The translations under genes were made by a program, and so were the position numbers. 64,000 nucleotides of DNA, from contig JAVTVJ010000838.1 of the NCBI GenBank assembly GCA_034509425.1, positions 1 to 64,000 on the forward strand, written 5' to 3'. Below the pieces are notes generated by a model that searched no databases, had not been told where the DNA came from, and saw nothing but the letters and a program-made list of their open reading frames with translations. This stretch comes from Eopsaltria australis. Its lineage: Eukaryota > Chordata > Aves > Passeriformes > Petroicidae. Positions 1-12,529 of the stretch are shown piece after piece; position 1 is the stretch's first letter, and each line of letters begins with the position of its first letter.

Positions 1-23
1 TCCCTTCCCTTCCCTTCCCTCCT
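1..23. repeat. TTCCC pentanucleotide simple repeat, cut by window edge
   Basis: The window opens inside a pyrimidine-rich tandem array of the unit TCCCT, with about four exact copies visible. The true length is unknown because the array runs off the left edge. Confidence 0.85.
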
Positions 24-3000
24 ATGTGTGGCCTGAGGGAGCTTTGATGAGTGACCCTCATCATCTGAGCAGTCACCTGTGACTGTTCCAGGCTGGGCTG
101 GGAAGAAGAGCTATGCTGTGTGACCTGTGCAACAGTGGGAGGCTGTCAGAACAAAAAAAAAGGGATAAAGCCTTTCATGACAGAGTTGCAAAAACTATAC
201 AAGACATGGATCATTGTGGGGGCGGGGGGAGGGAAGTGGTTGCAAAAAAATCTAGAGTAATTCTTCATTTGGCTTGAGTGAATAAGGCAGAAATGAGTGT
301 AACAGAGTGCAGCTGTTTTTCTCTTGGTGGTACCTGTGCAGTGTCTTTTTTTTAACTGAGCAGTAGATAATTAGGCTTCCACCCTCCACTGGGAATGGGT
401 GATTTATTTCCGTGGGAAGTGGAAGGAATTGGGATCCACCATCACCATTTCTCCCAGCTCCCCAGGGAAGGGTGGGATAATTTGAAGGCCCAGGGCAGGA
501 AAAAAATGAACATTGTCTGCTGACCTCAGAGGTTGCCATTTCTCCCGGGGAAAGTCTCTCAGCTCTCCAGTTTGCAGCACATCTCACAGGTTTTTGTCAC
601 TGGTAATAGCCCAATAATTGACTGCTGATGGAGGAGTTATTACTCAGTAAGACTGACAGGACTCAACCCTCTGTTGTCTCAGGTCATGTTCCTTAGGTCA
701 GGGTTTTATTGCTGTGACAAATCTGGTGAGATATGTGTCTCCAATGATTCATCTATAATGTATTTCAGTGAAACATTTCAAGAAAATTGATTTCATTTTT
801 CAGGCTATGAGATTACAAGAGAAGAGCTTAAAAATGGAAATTATGCCTTCTGCCTCCATTACCTTTCTGGAAAACTTTTTGATGCTTTTCCCTTGCCTTT
901 ACAACAGAGCTTTTAAATGGAGTGGTGTTTCACCTGAGCTTTATATTTTAAGCCACTCTTAGGTTGTGGGTTGAAACAGTTTAATTTATTACACTGTGCA
1001 TTAGTTTTGTTTAATTCTGAGAGCCTTGATGGGGTGTTTTAATGTGGGAGGCCAAAGAATTTCTCCTCAGAGGTAAATTACACTGAGAAGGTGGGAAGAT
1101 TGTGTGTGGTTGAGGTAACTAGCAGTGCTGGAACAGTTGTTGGCTTTTGAAGTAGACCATGCTCCAACATTTTCAGCCTCTGAGGGGAAAGGGTGGGAAG
1201 CTAAGAAAAGGAGATTGCGTTAAAAGCAACAAAGAAGGCAATATTTAAAATTCCACGTGCATCCTGCTGATCAGGGTGCAGGAGCAAACATGCACTTTCC
1301 GTGTGAACACTTCTGCAAAGGGCTCTTGATGGTGCCATCAAACCTCAATTTCCTAAAACAGCTTTTCAGGCAGAATTATTTTCACATTATTTATAATAGG
1401 AAGGGGGAGTTAATGTAGGTGCTGGAGATTTTGATTACGTGTTGGCAGGAGATTGAGATTAGGCTGATGGGAAGCCCAAGTAACCTGCTTGCCACCTCAG
1501 CCCTCATGTCAAAAATTGCATGGGAGAGATTAAGAGGAAAGCTTGGCTTTGTTAATAGCATAAAGCTGCCTCAAATACCTACTTCTGTTGTTTGGACTGA
1601 ACATGAAATTAAGTCTTTTTTTGCTGCATTAAATTGGAGTATTCTGTATAGCAGAATTCTGTTTGTGAAGGTCAGTAATCCCTTAAATCATAATGGAGCC
1701 CAGGAAACATGCTGGAGAAAATCCTGCGCACAAAAATACACTAAAACTCATGATCTGGGGAAGGATTTCATAAACTCTTGTAAATGCTGCTTGCTCTGCT
1801 GAGGTGATTGCTCAGTTCAGTGCACTTTTTAAAAACTCATATTCACTGCATGAAGCTAGTAAACTTTCTATTTTTATTTCTTTTCATCCTTTTTTCTTTA
1901 CTTAACTTTTCACCATTTCTTTTCCTTCCAGAAATGTCCCACCTCAGCAAAGCAGGGCTAAAAAGCTACCATTTAGATTCAACAAGACTTTCCAATTTCT
2001 TTATGCTAAAATAAGTGCTTAATCCTCGGCTTAAAATCCACAGAACTAAATACATGGGACTTGTATTTCCTGCCTTTACTCCTCAAGCAGTGATGGCGGT
2101 GTCTAGATTGTCTGTTTTTCTTCACCTGCTTAATTTCACTGACTACTGTTGATTGTGAAGACCTAGATCCAGCTAATGAGAAATATTTTATCAGGTTTGT
2201 GTGTCCTTCTAGACTTCTTGTGTGTGTGATGAATAAGGATGCTGTTGAAATGGAAAAGGATACAGATATTAGAATGTTCTGTGCTCCAGAATGCTTGAAT
2301 TCTGGTGCAAAAACAGAGGAAAAGGGAGAAAAAGGGTTGTACTGAATTCATTTTAATCCTGTTCCTGCCTCAGAAAGGCTTGGAGAAGGAGCAGAAAAAG
2401 GTCTAGAGGACAGCAAAGGGTGAGAGGTGGCACTGGACATGTCTCTGAGCAGACCCAGGAGATGGAATGTGGTGAGAGGCACTGATGATGCATTTGTTTT
2501 CCTATTTACCATGTATATATGTCTCCCCAAAAGCAGTAATTCAAGCCCTTGACATCCATGACAACAAATTTCCGATGATATTTAGAGCATCCCCAGATCT
2601 GGTCAGAGTGGATAAATATTCATAAATTTATACACTGTGACTAATACATACAGTCTGAGCAAATGCACTTTCATGGATGGGTGAGGGGTCTCATCTGTTT
2701 CTGTCAGCCTGTGTCAGAATTCCTGTGGCATTAATCAGGATCCCTTTTTGAGTTCTGCCATCTGTGGCAGGGCACATAGCACATACTCATGCATCAGTCC
2801 AAAAACTTGGAGAATTAGAGACACAGTTGCACAAATCAGGTCTCTCTTAAAACTATTTAACTAGCTTTCAGTCTCCTCAAGTATAAATAAAAATGTCCTT
2901 ATTGGAAGCTGCAGGAGGTGCAGAATTAGATTAATATGAGCCTTGTTAACACAGAATATTGCTGACACACTCCCTTGATTGCTTAATAACACTTTAAAAA

Positions 3001-6000
3001 ATTCCTTACTTTGTTCATCTGTCAAGCCATTCATAACAATTGTCACGTAGCTGTTGCATCACTCAAGCTTAAACATACAACCAGCAATTTGAAAGCTAAT
3101 TACATGCCTGTGTTTTCCTCAGATGGTTTTCTGCATATCAGCTGTTGTGGACTGGGTGTAAAACTGAAGGAAAAGGGTCAATATTCAAAAATGATCAGCA
3201 ACAAAATCAACGTTGTAATGAATCCTAAACAGCAAAAATGAGATAAAATTAAAGGTTCTTTAAAAATTATTTTAATGATTCAAGGTACTGAGGTGAATTA
3301 AAATCTAACAGTAGTGTAGCCACTGGCATTGGTGTTTCATCCTGTACATTTAGAATAAACACTGTAACAATGACTAAAACTGAGGAAATGGGACAAATGT
3401 GCAAGAAAACTCCACTGTTTGGTGAGGATGAGTTTCATTCTAGGTCTCATGCCAAAAAGAGATGACATTTCTCATATGCTTCTTTAAAAGGTGTTAATTA
3501 TTCAGGAGCATAGAAATAAATATTTTATATTCCACTTACATGGATCCCCCAAGGAGTATTTGACATCAAAGTAAGAGACCTGTCTGTTAAGTTTAAAAAT
3601 GGTACCTCTGGCCTTGTGTTTATCTGGAAAAGATAAAGAAGGTATTTAACTGGAGAAAATAATTTATGAGAGGGTTGTTGAAAAAGGTGCTAATTGTAGA
3701 AAAAGGTTGAAAGAAATTTGTTTTATGTTGTAGAGACTCACAGAGATGTGATTTTCTAAGGACGTCACAGAACACAGAGAATGTTCACTGAATTTAGCAG
3801 GAGTCTGAAAAAAGATTTTTTTTTTTGTTTTTCTACATATTGAGAAGTCCTCCACATAGTAATTGAAATTATCAGGTGCTGAACAGTGATTTGGCCACAG
3901 GAATAAACTTTTATCAGCACCTTGTTCATACTGTGATCTTCCCCACTCCCTAGATTCCTGAGCAACTCTATAAAATATTTTCACAGGGGTTATGTTTTGT
4001 TCAGAGAGGAAAATGGTTCATTATTCATCACTTCAATGTTCTGCCACAACTGGCTAAACCTTGAAGTTGCACAAGTGTAAAACTGGAGAATAGTGGTGAA
4101 AAATCATTTGGTTTCTGCTGGGGATGTGAACCATCCAGAGAGTTACTGCTTTAGTCCCTCTGGATCTGATCCTTGGGTAACTACTGAACTACCTGAACAA
4201 AATTCTACTTTCATTAAAATATCCTGAAATGTATATTTATATTTTTCTAAAGAAAATCTTCAATCCTTTAGGCTAAAACTCACCACCGAATATGAAAACG
4301 TTTCTATAAGGAGTAAACCTCGGGGATTTGCTGTTTGTCACAAATACAAAATTATTTCTCTGTTCAAGTGCTCTGTCAGTGTCAAACGGTTCTGAAACAC
4401 CAGGTTAGGAAAGAATATCTTGGTATTAAAACTCCTCTGTAGCTGTATATCTGTGTATCTACAGCATTAACTAAAAATGTTAAGCAAAAAAAAAATCAGA
4501 TTATACCCAGTTGTGTTGACAAAAGTGCTCAGAACGTGAGCAAGTGTTTCAGTTGAGTAAAAACAGATTTGAAGACACAAAACAGAAGATCTCCAAATAA
4601 AAATAAAACATTGTCAGAATGTGATGAGTTGCCTGTTGACTCTTTAAATGATTCAAAATACTTCGTGAGCTCCGAAGTTTTAAAGAGAGGCAAAAACATC
4701 AACTTTTTATCAGTGCTACTGAGAGCCATTCTGTAGCTAAACGTGTAAGCAGAGTGTCCAAACAGAATGTCCAAACCAGTATCCCCCAGCCAGTGGTGGT
4801 GGTGGCGAGGGAGAGAAGCAAGGGGAAGAACAGGAGGGCAGGAGAGCAAAGCATTTTTTTCACAGATGCGTCAAGTTTGTGGAAATTCCCTTTGGGGTGT
4901 GTGTTGTCCATCTGAAATCTGGGAACAATGGGCTTTTTTGGGATAATGAGCTCTGCCCATGAGCAAGTGGTGGTTGATGTGGCTGAACAAAGGAATAACA
5001 TAGCAGGAGATTCGGGAAAATCATGTAAAGGCACTGGAATAAGCATGGATGGGATTGTAAAGGCTTGGGGGGTTGGGGTAACGTGGAATTTGGTTTCAGA
5101 GTGATGTAGTGTTGCCCAAGGGAGTCTTTATCCACTCTCTGGGGTGAGATCTCTGTCTCCTGTTTTCCTTCCCACTCTCAGCCCTCCAGCACAACCCTTG
5201 ATGGCCTCCTTCGTGCCTGATAGGCATCTACACCTTTTCTACTCTGGCTGACACCAAATCAAGCATCACACCTGAGGGCAGCAGCAGGAATGCTCACTGG
5301 GCTGTTCGCTCAGCATGGCTGGCTGCAGGATGTTGCCAGAGACCACAATCCTCCTCACACAGCTTCTCTCATGCAGTGATTTGCAAGGTTGAGATGTTGC
5401 CGATGCTGTCACAACCTTTCCTTAAGCTAGATTTAGAAAAAAACAAAAGCCAGTTTTTTGTGTTACCCTGAGGCAGTGTTAGCCAGATACTCCCCTTCTT
5501 CATGGTTTTGTTCACACCACTCCCAGCTCTGCACCAACTCCTGTGTCTTGACGTGTTCTCATTTTGCCAAGCTAAAAATACACCACAGATCCATTATTTC
5601 TGACCTTCCTGTTGCCAAAGTCCCTTTGCAAAACCAACCCACATCTGGGAAGATCACGTTGAATATGGTGATACATGTAATTTTCAGACAACATTGGAGT
5701 TTCATGGTGCATCAACCAAAATACGTATTTCTATTCCAAAGAGAAATATTCAAGTGAACGAGAAAAAACTAATTTGAGGGAAATTTATATTAGTAAAGTT
5801 CATTACTGAGATTGCAGATGGTAAACAGGCTTGGATGTTGTTGGTCAGGTGAGTTTGCATGTCCTGTGCAAGCTTTTCAAATTACTTGAATCACCCTGAA
5901 TCCAAGCTGGCTATTCATATTTTTATTTTGCATCCTCACTTTTTTTTTTTTTTTAACCAGGCATTCCTGTCTTCAGTAGTATTTAGTGTTTATTTTTAAG

Positions 6001-8440
6001 CACTTGCTTGATATATATTTAAAGGCCATCACCTTTGTATCATGAAGCTGATTCTCAGTTAGGGCTTCGAAATCATTAACCTCAAAACTTCTATCACACC
6101 TGAAACTGCTGTTCCTTAGCAGGATACCAGCATTCCAAATGTAATTGAGTTCTCTGCTTTTACATATATTTCTTGGCTGAGTCATGTTGACAAGTGCTTT
6201 TCATCTTGAAAACTTTCCAGTTGTTAAGACTTGGCCAATTTGACATGGAATTCAGAAAATGAATCGAGGTAGAGCCCGATGCTGCTTGCATAAAGGTGCA
6301 CCTGTGTGGAGGTTTATCTGCCATCACCTGACATCTCCAAATATTATTCTTCCATTGTGTGCTCTCACAAAAGTAGATTGTCTCATGTAACACAGTCCCC
6401 ATTGTCCCCTGGAGCAAAACGTGACTGCCTTAATGTAGGTGAAGTAAAGAGAAATCAGATTGTTTTTCTGAGCAATTTCACCTAAACATTTAGCTGATGG
6501 AAACAGAAACATAGGATCCATAGTTGTAGGGTTTTTTATTTTTCCTTGAGGCAGCTCATAACCTTGGCAGTAGCATCCTTGAATGGCGTTTGGAATCCAG
6601 TGTCCCCCTCATGTGGTGTCTAATTCAGGTGATTCCCTCACCCCAGGTTTAGGACTGGCAGACAACTCAGGATGCTGCAGGACACATCTTAATGGGCTCT
6701 TGGTAGCCCAAGCTCATCTGGAGATTTCAATAATTTCATACATCAATTTAGAGGTTATTGGCTTCAACGTTGGTTGTATCAAAACACCATTGAACTACAA
6801 AACTCCAAATGAATAGTGGAGATTATTTATAAATATTTATATGTCATATTTATATGGTAAGATCTATAGTCTTGAAAGCCTGGTACTCTTCATAGTTAAG
6901 ACTCTGTTAAGACTCAGAAGTTAATTAAGGACAGGAGAGTGACAGGACATAATCAGGGTGCTCAGTCTTTAATAAATTCTTACAGACATTATTAGCATGT
7001 CAATCCCTCATTTGTGCTATTGGGGATCTGTTAATGGAGAAGAACTTGCAAGTCTTAGATGAGAAGGTGGATTGCTGGGTTTTGTTTCATTTGTTTCATT
7101 TTGTTTTGATGGGGTTTATTTTCCAAAGACAGTTTTGCACTATGCGAAATTAATTTTCAGTGAGTCAAGGAAGTAATCAGTGCTGCAGGACAGGATATTA
7201 CTGGGATGTAATTGAAAAATTAAACTTTTATTATAAATGTGCAAGCAAGACACCTCCCCAGACTTCTGTCTTTTTCCTCTCAGCAAAAGGATAATTTCAA
7301 TTTATATTGTTTTACTCTCCTTCCTTATCTTGTTTTCTATATGGTGCTATATTTATTTTCTCACTTTCCATCTTTCAGCAAAGTTACTTTTCCTGCCAGT
7401 AACCAAGCTGTCAGATAAATGATAATCAAATTTATTTATTAACCTGAAAAAGAAATCAAAGGAGTAATCCATATTAAAGTGTACAGTAGCAATTCCATAT
7501 TCCATCTGTATATGAAGCTTACACGAGAATTCCTTGATAATGCCAACTCAGAAGCTACTGTTTTTTATTTTAACACTCTTTGATTTCACATGAATTTTGC
7601 TCTAGATATTGTTGCACACAAATTAAATGAAATAGTGCTTCTCCACTGGGCGAGTATTCAAGAAAGAAAATGCAGTATGTTGACAATAAATACCTTTTTA
7701 ATTGGATAAATAAAACAAGCTCCTGGACGAATGATGACTGATAGGTGATAAAGCTCTCTGGTGTTTAATTATGGATGAACTGACACCACGAGGATGGCAC
7801 AGATGTGTGAGAAGGGCTTAGGCAGCAGCTTCAGTTTTATTAAAAAGCATTTCTAAAGAAAACTTAATTAAACATAGGCAGTGCATGGATAAAGAGAGGG
7901 GACAGAAAAAACTCTTGGTCTGTTGAGAGATGGCAATAAGCAAACTGGCAGGTGGGCAGAGGTTTAGAGTCCGATCGTTTCCTCCTCCTCTCCTGGAGCT
8001 CAGGTTGTGTCTGGCTGCTGACTGCACTTCTCCATCCCTCCATTCCCAACCGTTCCGCCACACCTTCCAAGACAGGGCTATCTATGTTCCACCACACTGG
8101 GAGGTAACCAAAGTCACAAGTTGTGACAAAATTTGAGAAGTGTCCATCTTGTGCAACCTCTTGCTTTCTGGTGCTATGAAGAGAGTAGAAATATTAGTCT
8201 AGCCTCCTTTTCCCAGCAAAATTCCTTCTTCTTCCTGGCTGTTTCAGGCAGTATAAACTATCCTGTATCAACTGTAGGCTGTCCTCTGGAGTTCCTTGGT
8301 GTCAGAGTGCAGGATTATGGGCTTTGTCTGGTTGAAATAGACACAGGGGATGAGAACTGAGCTGAGATATGGCTTTATCTTCTTCCTGCTTTCCAGATCA
8401 ACTCAAGCTTGGATGATTTAAGGGGTCAGTGGCAACTTTG
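24..8440. other. AT-rich unique sequence, no gene recognised
   Basis: This 8.4-kb stretch has no CR1 copy, no LTR and no open frame with recognisable protein character. All open frames are about 130 codons or shorter and are scattered over both strands. It contains short homopolymers (for example T runs near 3818 and 5940) and AT-rich blocks such as 2612-2650 and 6826-6860. One very long pyrimidine tract ending in AG at 1862-1931 is listed separately. It is best described as intergenic or intronic DNA. Confidence 0.6.
1932..2022 (+). other. Possible short exon behind a very strong splice acceptor
   Basis: A roughly 70-base pyrimidine-rich tract (1862-1931) ends in TTCCTTCCAG and is followed by a frame, starting at 1933, that stays open for 29 codons to a TAA at 2020-2022. 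The peptide is basic in the middle (residues SRAKKLPFRFNK). A second frame is also open over the same bases, so the open frame alone proves nothing. No donor site or poly(A) signal of good quality follows at once. This could be a terminal exon, a noncoding RNA exon or chance. No family is recognised. Confidence 0.12.
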
Positions 8441-8816
8441 GGCTGAGAAAGTCAGGGCTGTCCAGCTTCGAGAAGAGAGGTTTGTATGGAGATCTCACAG
8501 CCCCTTCTAGGACTTGGTGGGGCTGCAGGGAAGATGGAGAGGGGACTTTTCATCTGGAAGTGGAGTGACAGGACCAGGGGGAATGGGTTCAAACTCCCAG
8601 AGGACAGGGTTGGATGGGATATTGGGGAGAAATTCTTCCCTGTGAGGGTGGAGAGGCCCTGGTCCAGGGAAGCTGTGGCTGTCCCTGGATCCCTGGAAGT
8701 GCCCAAGGCCAGACTGGACAGGCCTTGGAGAGCCTTGGGATAGTGGAAGATGGAACTGGATGGGCTTTAAGATCCTTTCCAACCCAAACAGTTCTGGGAT
8801 TCTGTGATTCTGTGAC
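8441..8816 (+). mobile_element. CR1 LINE, 5'-truncated 3' end
   Basis: This is a 5'-truncated CR1 non-LTR retrotransposon. It starts at the GGCTGAGAAAGTCAGGGCTG block and keeps the usual CR1 order: the TCGAGAAGAGAGG segment, a GGGGAGAAATTCTTCCCTGTG segment, a CTGGATCCCTGGAAGTG segment, then TCCTTTCCAACCCAAACAG. It ends in two copies of the 3' unit ATTCTGTG. In full-length CR1 this part covers the last few codons of ORF2 and the 3' UTR. It cannot move on its own. No target-site duplication is expected for CR1 and none is seen. Confidence 0.95.
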
Positions 8817-10301
8817 CTTTAGGGAAATGATCCACTCCATCTGCGTCTTTAACTTAGGCCAGTCGAGCCTTCCATCCATCCGACTGAAAATAATAAAGTC
8901 TGCTAGAGTACTTTAAATTTTGAATTAAAATTTATTTTTAAACTGTGGAGCCGTCACTGGAATATTTATGCATTTTCTTTTTTGGCTCATAATCTATTAA
9001 TTAACAGTGTGCACTTTGAAATAGACACTTTTTTCTTGCTTTTTTATTTTAATCCTTATCTCTTCTTCCTCATACCGCCAGCCTGCTGAGTATGCCCACT
9101 GCTTCCCCCTGAAGCTAATGTGAGAATTTAAAATTCAAATTACTGACAGAAGTGAATTGCTGTTCAAACAAGGCATCTCAGTGTTCTCAAACACCTTGAT
9201 GAGTTATGCATTCAGAGGGCATTTGATCAATGAAATCTTTAGTGTGTTTTTATTTATAGTCTCTTTCCCATCAGTGGAGTTGCCTTCTACTTAATTTCCG
9301 AAGCCCAGTCTGACAATTGCTGTGGTGTTTCAGGTTTTTTATACACTTAACTCTGAAACACAAAGAACAGATTAATAAATATTGCATGCATGACATGTGG
9401 TCCCTGGAGTTATTAATCAACACAGAAGGTTAACTGTTTGCATTCAGAAGCATTCAGAAAAACATAGATATGTTCCCTGGAATGCACTGAAGATATCTTA
9501 GGTTTTATTTTAGCATGTATTCAAGTACTCTCTATAATTAATCATGTTATTAAATGATGGAAAGCTATTTTACAGGTGCCTTTATAGCCCTAAGCAGGAA
9601 GAAAGATTTCTTATGTGTCTATCCACTGTTGTAATAATTTTTAAAAAATTACATGCAGCTCATTTTCTGAATAAAATATAAACTTAACAGAGTGCTAAGC
9701 ATAAGAAAATGAGTCTGTAGAAAGGGGATCACTTGGATAAGGGAAAAAATTCTTTTCAATGGACACATGATCAATATAGTGTGATTAAATGGATGAGTCT
9801 GAAATAAATATTTTTAGATGTATGGGCCCAGCCTCCACACTTAGTCTCATCAAATTGCAAAAATCACTTGGAAGGGGGTACTTTTTTAGCCTTTGAATGG
9901 TTTGTTTATACACTCATCAGTCAGGAGCTACTGCAGAGGGCTCACCTGCCAGAATCCTTCCACAGGGCCTCCAATTTCCTGCTTTTTTAATCACTCTGTG
10001 TCATTGTGTGTGTGGCTTCCTGAGGATTTCAGTCAGAAAGCAGGTGAGCCTAAAAACACTGATTGTGGCAGACTAAATCCCCTGACATTTCAGAAGGCAG
10101 CTCTGATGTTGGGCAGCACCTTAAATACAAGGAGCCTGCTGGATTTTTACTTTTGTGGGTTGAATTTAAATTTCACATTGTGCATTCCACAGGGCTTACT
10201 TTTGGCAGGTGGCTTTGCTATGTAAGAAAACATCTGACCAAAACTGTAAGTTTGCAGTTCTTGGATGACCTGCAGGGTTTTGGTAAAGATCTTCTTTGGT
10301 T
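8817..10301. other. AT-rich unique sequence with a candidate conserved block
   Basis: No gene is seen. The stretch is strongly AT-rich, with many short TAAT and ATTA words. The block near 9330-9440 is dense in homeodomain-like and HNF1-like words (GTTATTAATCAAC) and could be a conserved noncoding element, but I cannot test conservation from one sequence. Confidence 0.5.
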
Positions 10302-10465
10302 AGGAACCACAGAATATCCTGAAGTGGAAGGGACCCATCAGTATCACCCAGTCCAAGCCCTGGCCCTGCACAGACCCCCAACAATCCCACCCTGTGCATC
10401 CCTGACAGCATTGTCCAAACACTCTGGGAACTCTGGCAGCCTTTTCCCTGGTAAAATTCTAAGTA
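10302..10465 (-). mobile_element. CR1 LINE fragment, minus strand
   Basis: On the + strand this begins with ACCACAGAATATCCTGA, then GGAAGGGACCCATCAG, AGTCCAAGCCCTGGCCCTG and ACAGCATTGTCCAAAC. This is the reverse complement of the 3' UTR of one CR1 subfamily. It lies 5'-truncated on the minus strand with its 3' end at the low coordinate. It interrupts a 180-codon open frame, which is therefore not a gene. Confidence 0.88.
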
Positions 10466-12496
10466 AAATTGCATCTGTATTTCTTTTACACAGCATGAAA
10501 TTTTTTGTTTGGGAAATAAAAAGGCGTTTTGTTCTCCAGCATGAAAGAATAATGATGGAAAATGGAATTACTGATCTTCTTTCCTGTGGTCACAGCAATG
10601 ATTAGGACTTGCATCAGAAGATAACTTTGTAAAGAGAGAGTCTGCAAAAGCTTAAAGCCAACCTAAAAGGCAGTGACAACAACATAAATTCATCCTAATC
10701 TGGGATTTGGCCTGCAACATCCATCCAGGTGAATGGGAATGAGGGAAGATGGGGAGCCCTGTGGCTCCCTGCAGGACTGGGGGGATGAAGACCTAGAGAT
10801 GGTGCAGGTTTTCTCTCTGAACAGCTGTCTCCTGAGAAACCTCCCCTTCTCAGAAGGCTGAACTGGGCGGGAATGCTTAAAATCATGCTTAACACCATTC
10901 TCCTTTACAAGGGAAAGGTTTTTAGGACAGGATATTGAAGCACCGGCTGCGTTTTTGGTGTGGGTGGGAGCAGCTGTGGTGACATCCAGGGCAGGAGGCT
11001 GGCATGTGATACCTAGGGCTGGTGCATGGTGAGGACATCAGCACCTGTGTGATGCCCTGGTGAACCCACCAGCTTGAACTAAACTGGGCTTAAATATTTG
11101 CATTTCTGCCTCTGGTTAGGGAAAGCACAGTGATACAACAAGCAATGCCCAAAAAATGCTGATGACAGGCAGACAATGCTTGTGGTAGAGCTGTGAGGAA
11201 GTACCGAGTTCTCAAGTATGGATTATCTTTGAATTTGTGCTCATTGGTAATCCAGTGTAATTCCCATTAAACAAGCATTGTGAACAGCCTATTGTTTTTA
11301 GAAGAGTTAGATGGGGATCTTAATGAATTAAAAATGCATGACATTTATCTGCGGAGGAAAAGCTTTCATCTTCACTCCCTCAGGTCCCAGTGCCCTCCTG
11401 GGGAGAATGGTCACCTGCTGAATTGACCAGAAAAAAGTGCTGAAAATTGCTTAATGGGAGGAGAAGCAATTTATCACTAATCTGTTTCAGGCTTTCCAGA
11501 GGTGATTTCTCAATCTGAGCTCAGATGGATGGCGAGTGAAAATGGGCAGGTGGAATTATTCAGCATAAAACTTGCTTGCCAGAAGCTGCCTTGCTAGGAG
11601 GGAGGTTCTGGAGGGCAGAAGTGCTGTTCAGGCATGTATCTCCCCTTGGCTATCCGGGGAAGGAAGATGTGTAATCATCCATGACTCTCAAATTTTTTAA
11701 AAAATCTCTTCCTTCACCTTCTGAACAAACTGTCAGAATAGGAAGTTTGAATTTCAGCAGAGTGAATATAATGAGGTCAGGGCAGCTGCAGAGCACTAAT
11801 CATTCTTCAGAAAAAGGCCACTCTGTGCTCTCAGTGTGAAACATTTCCCATCCTCAGACATGCATTTTATCCCCTTTTTGTCTGGCTTTTGCAACGGGAC
11901 AGCTTAGTCACCCTGGTATTAACAATTCTTGTATTCTAGACCTTGCTATAAGCTTGATTACATAGGCAAATTATTGCAAAATAAGCTATTTGTTTAATCA
12001 GTGAATTTAAAGAGCAGTGGTATTGCACAAGTCCCTGAATTACACTCTGACTCCACAATTATCCCTTTTTATGCTCCAGCTCACCCCAGCTCCAGAGGAG
12101 CCAAACCCAGACCCTGTGGATGCTGCCTTGGAGAGGAGTCTCCACCTGAGGAATTTTGTCCTGTTGCTTTTCCTGGGTGTTTGAAAAATAGAAAAGTCCT
12201 GACAGTCTCAAGACCTTAGAAAAATGTTATTTTATCCAATACATGTCTTGCTCTATGAGCTTTCCAATAGTGTTAATTTTTGGGGTACAGTTCAGCCTGT
12301 TCAGCTTTGAGAAAAATTGTCTCTTGGAGCTTGAGAAACTTGATCATTTTTCTTGCTGAGAGCCAAAGTAATCTGATTTAAACTTTGCTTTATTTCAGGG
12401 GCTGGGTAAAGTTAGCAAAGTTATCTGTTTTGTGCGTAAACTGTTACTATGTTTGGCATTCACCTATCTGATCTGTATTTTTTAATATTTCTGCAG

Positions 12497-12529
12497 CTTT
12501 AGCCCACAGGATTGCAGCACCAGCTAGAA
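12497..12529 (+). other. Possible 33-bp microexon (splice-site pair)
   Basis: A pyrimidine-rich stretch ending TTTCTGCAG (to 12496) is followed after 33 bases by a near-ideal donor, AGAA|GTGAGT (GT at 12530-12531). The length is a multiple of three. One frame is open over the whole segment and another has a stop. Both sites match the consensus, but such pairs arise by chance in tens of kilobases, so this is only a candidate. Confidence 0.08.

Noticed and set aside
10063..10605. 180-codon open frame, + strand
   Set aside because: It runs straight through an inverted CR1 fragment (10302-10465) and lacks an ATG at the proposed start.
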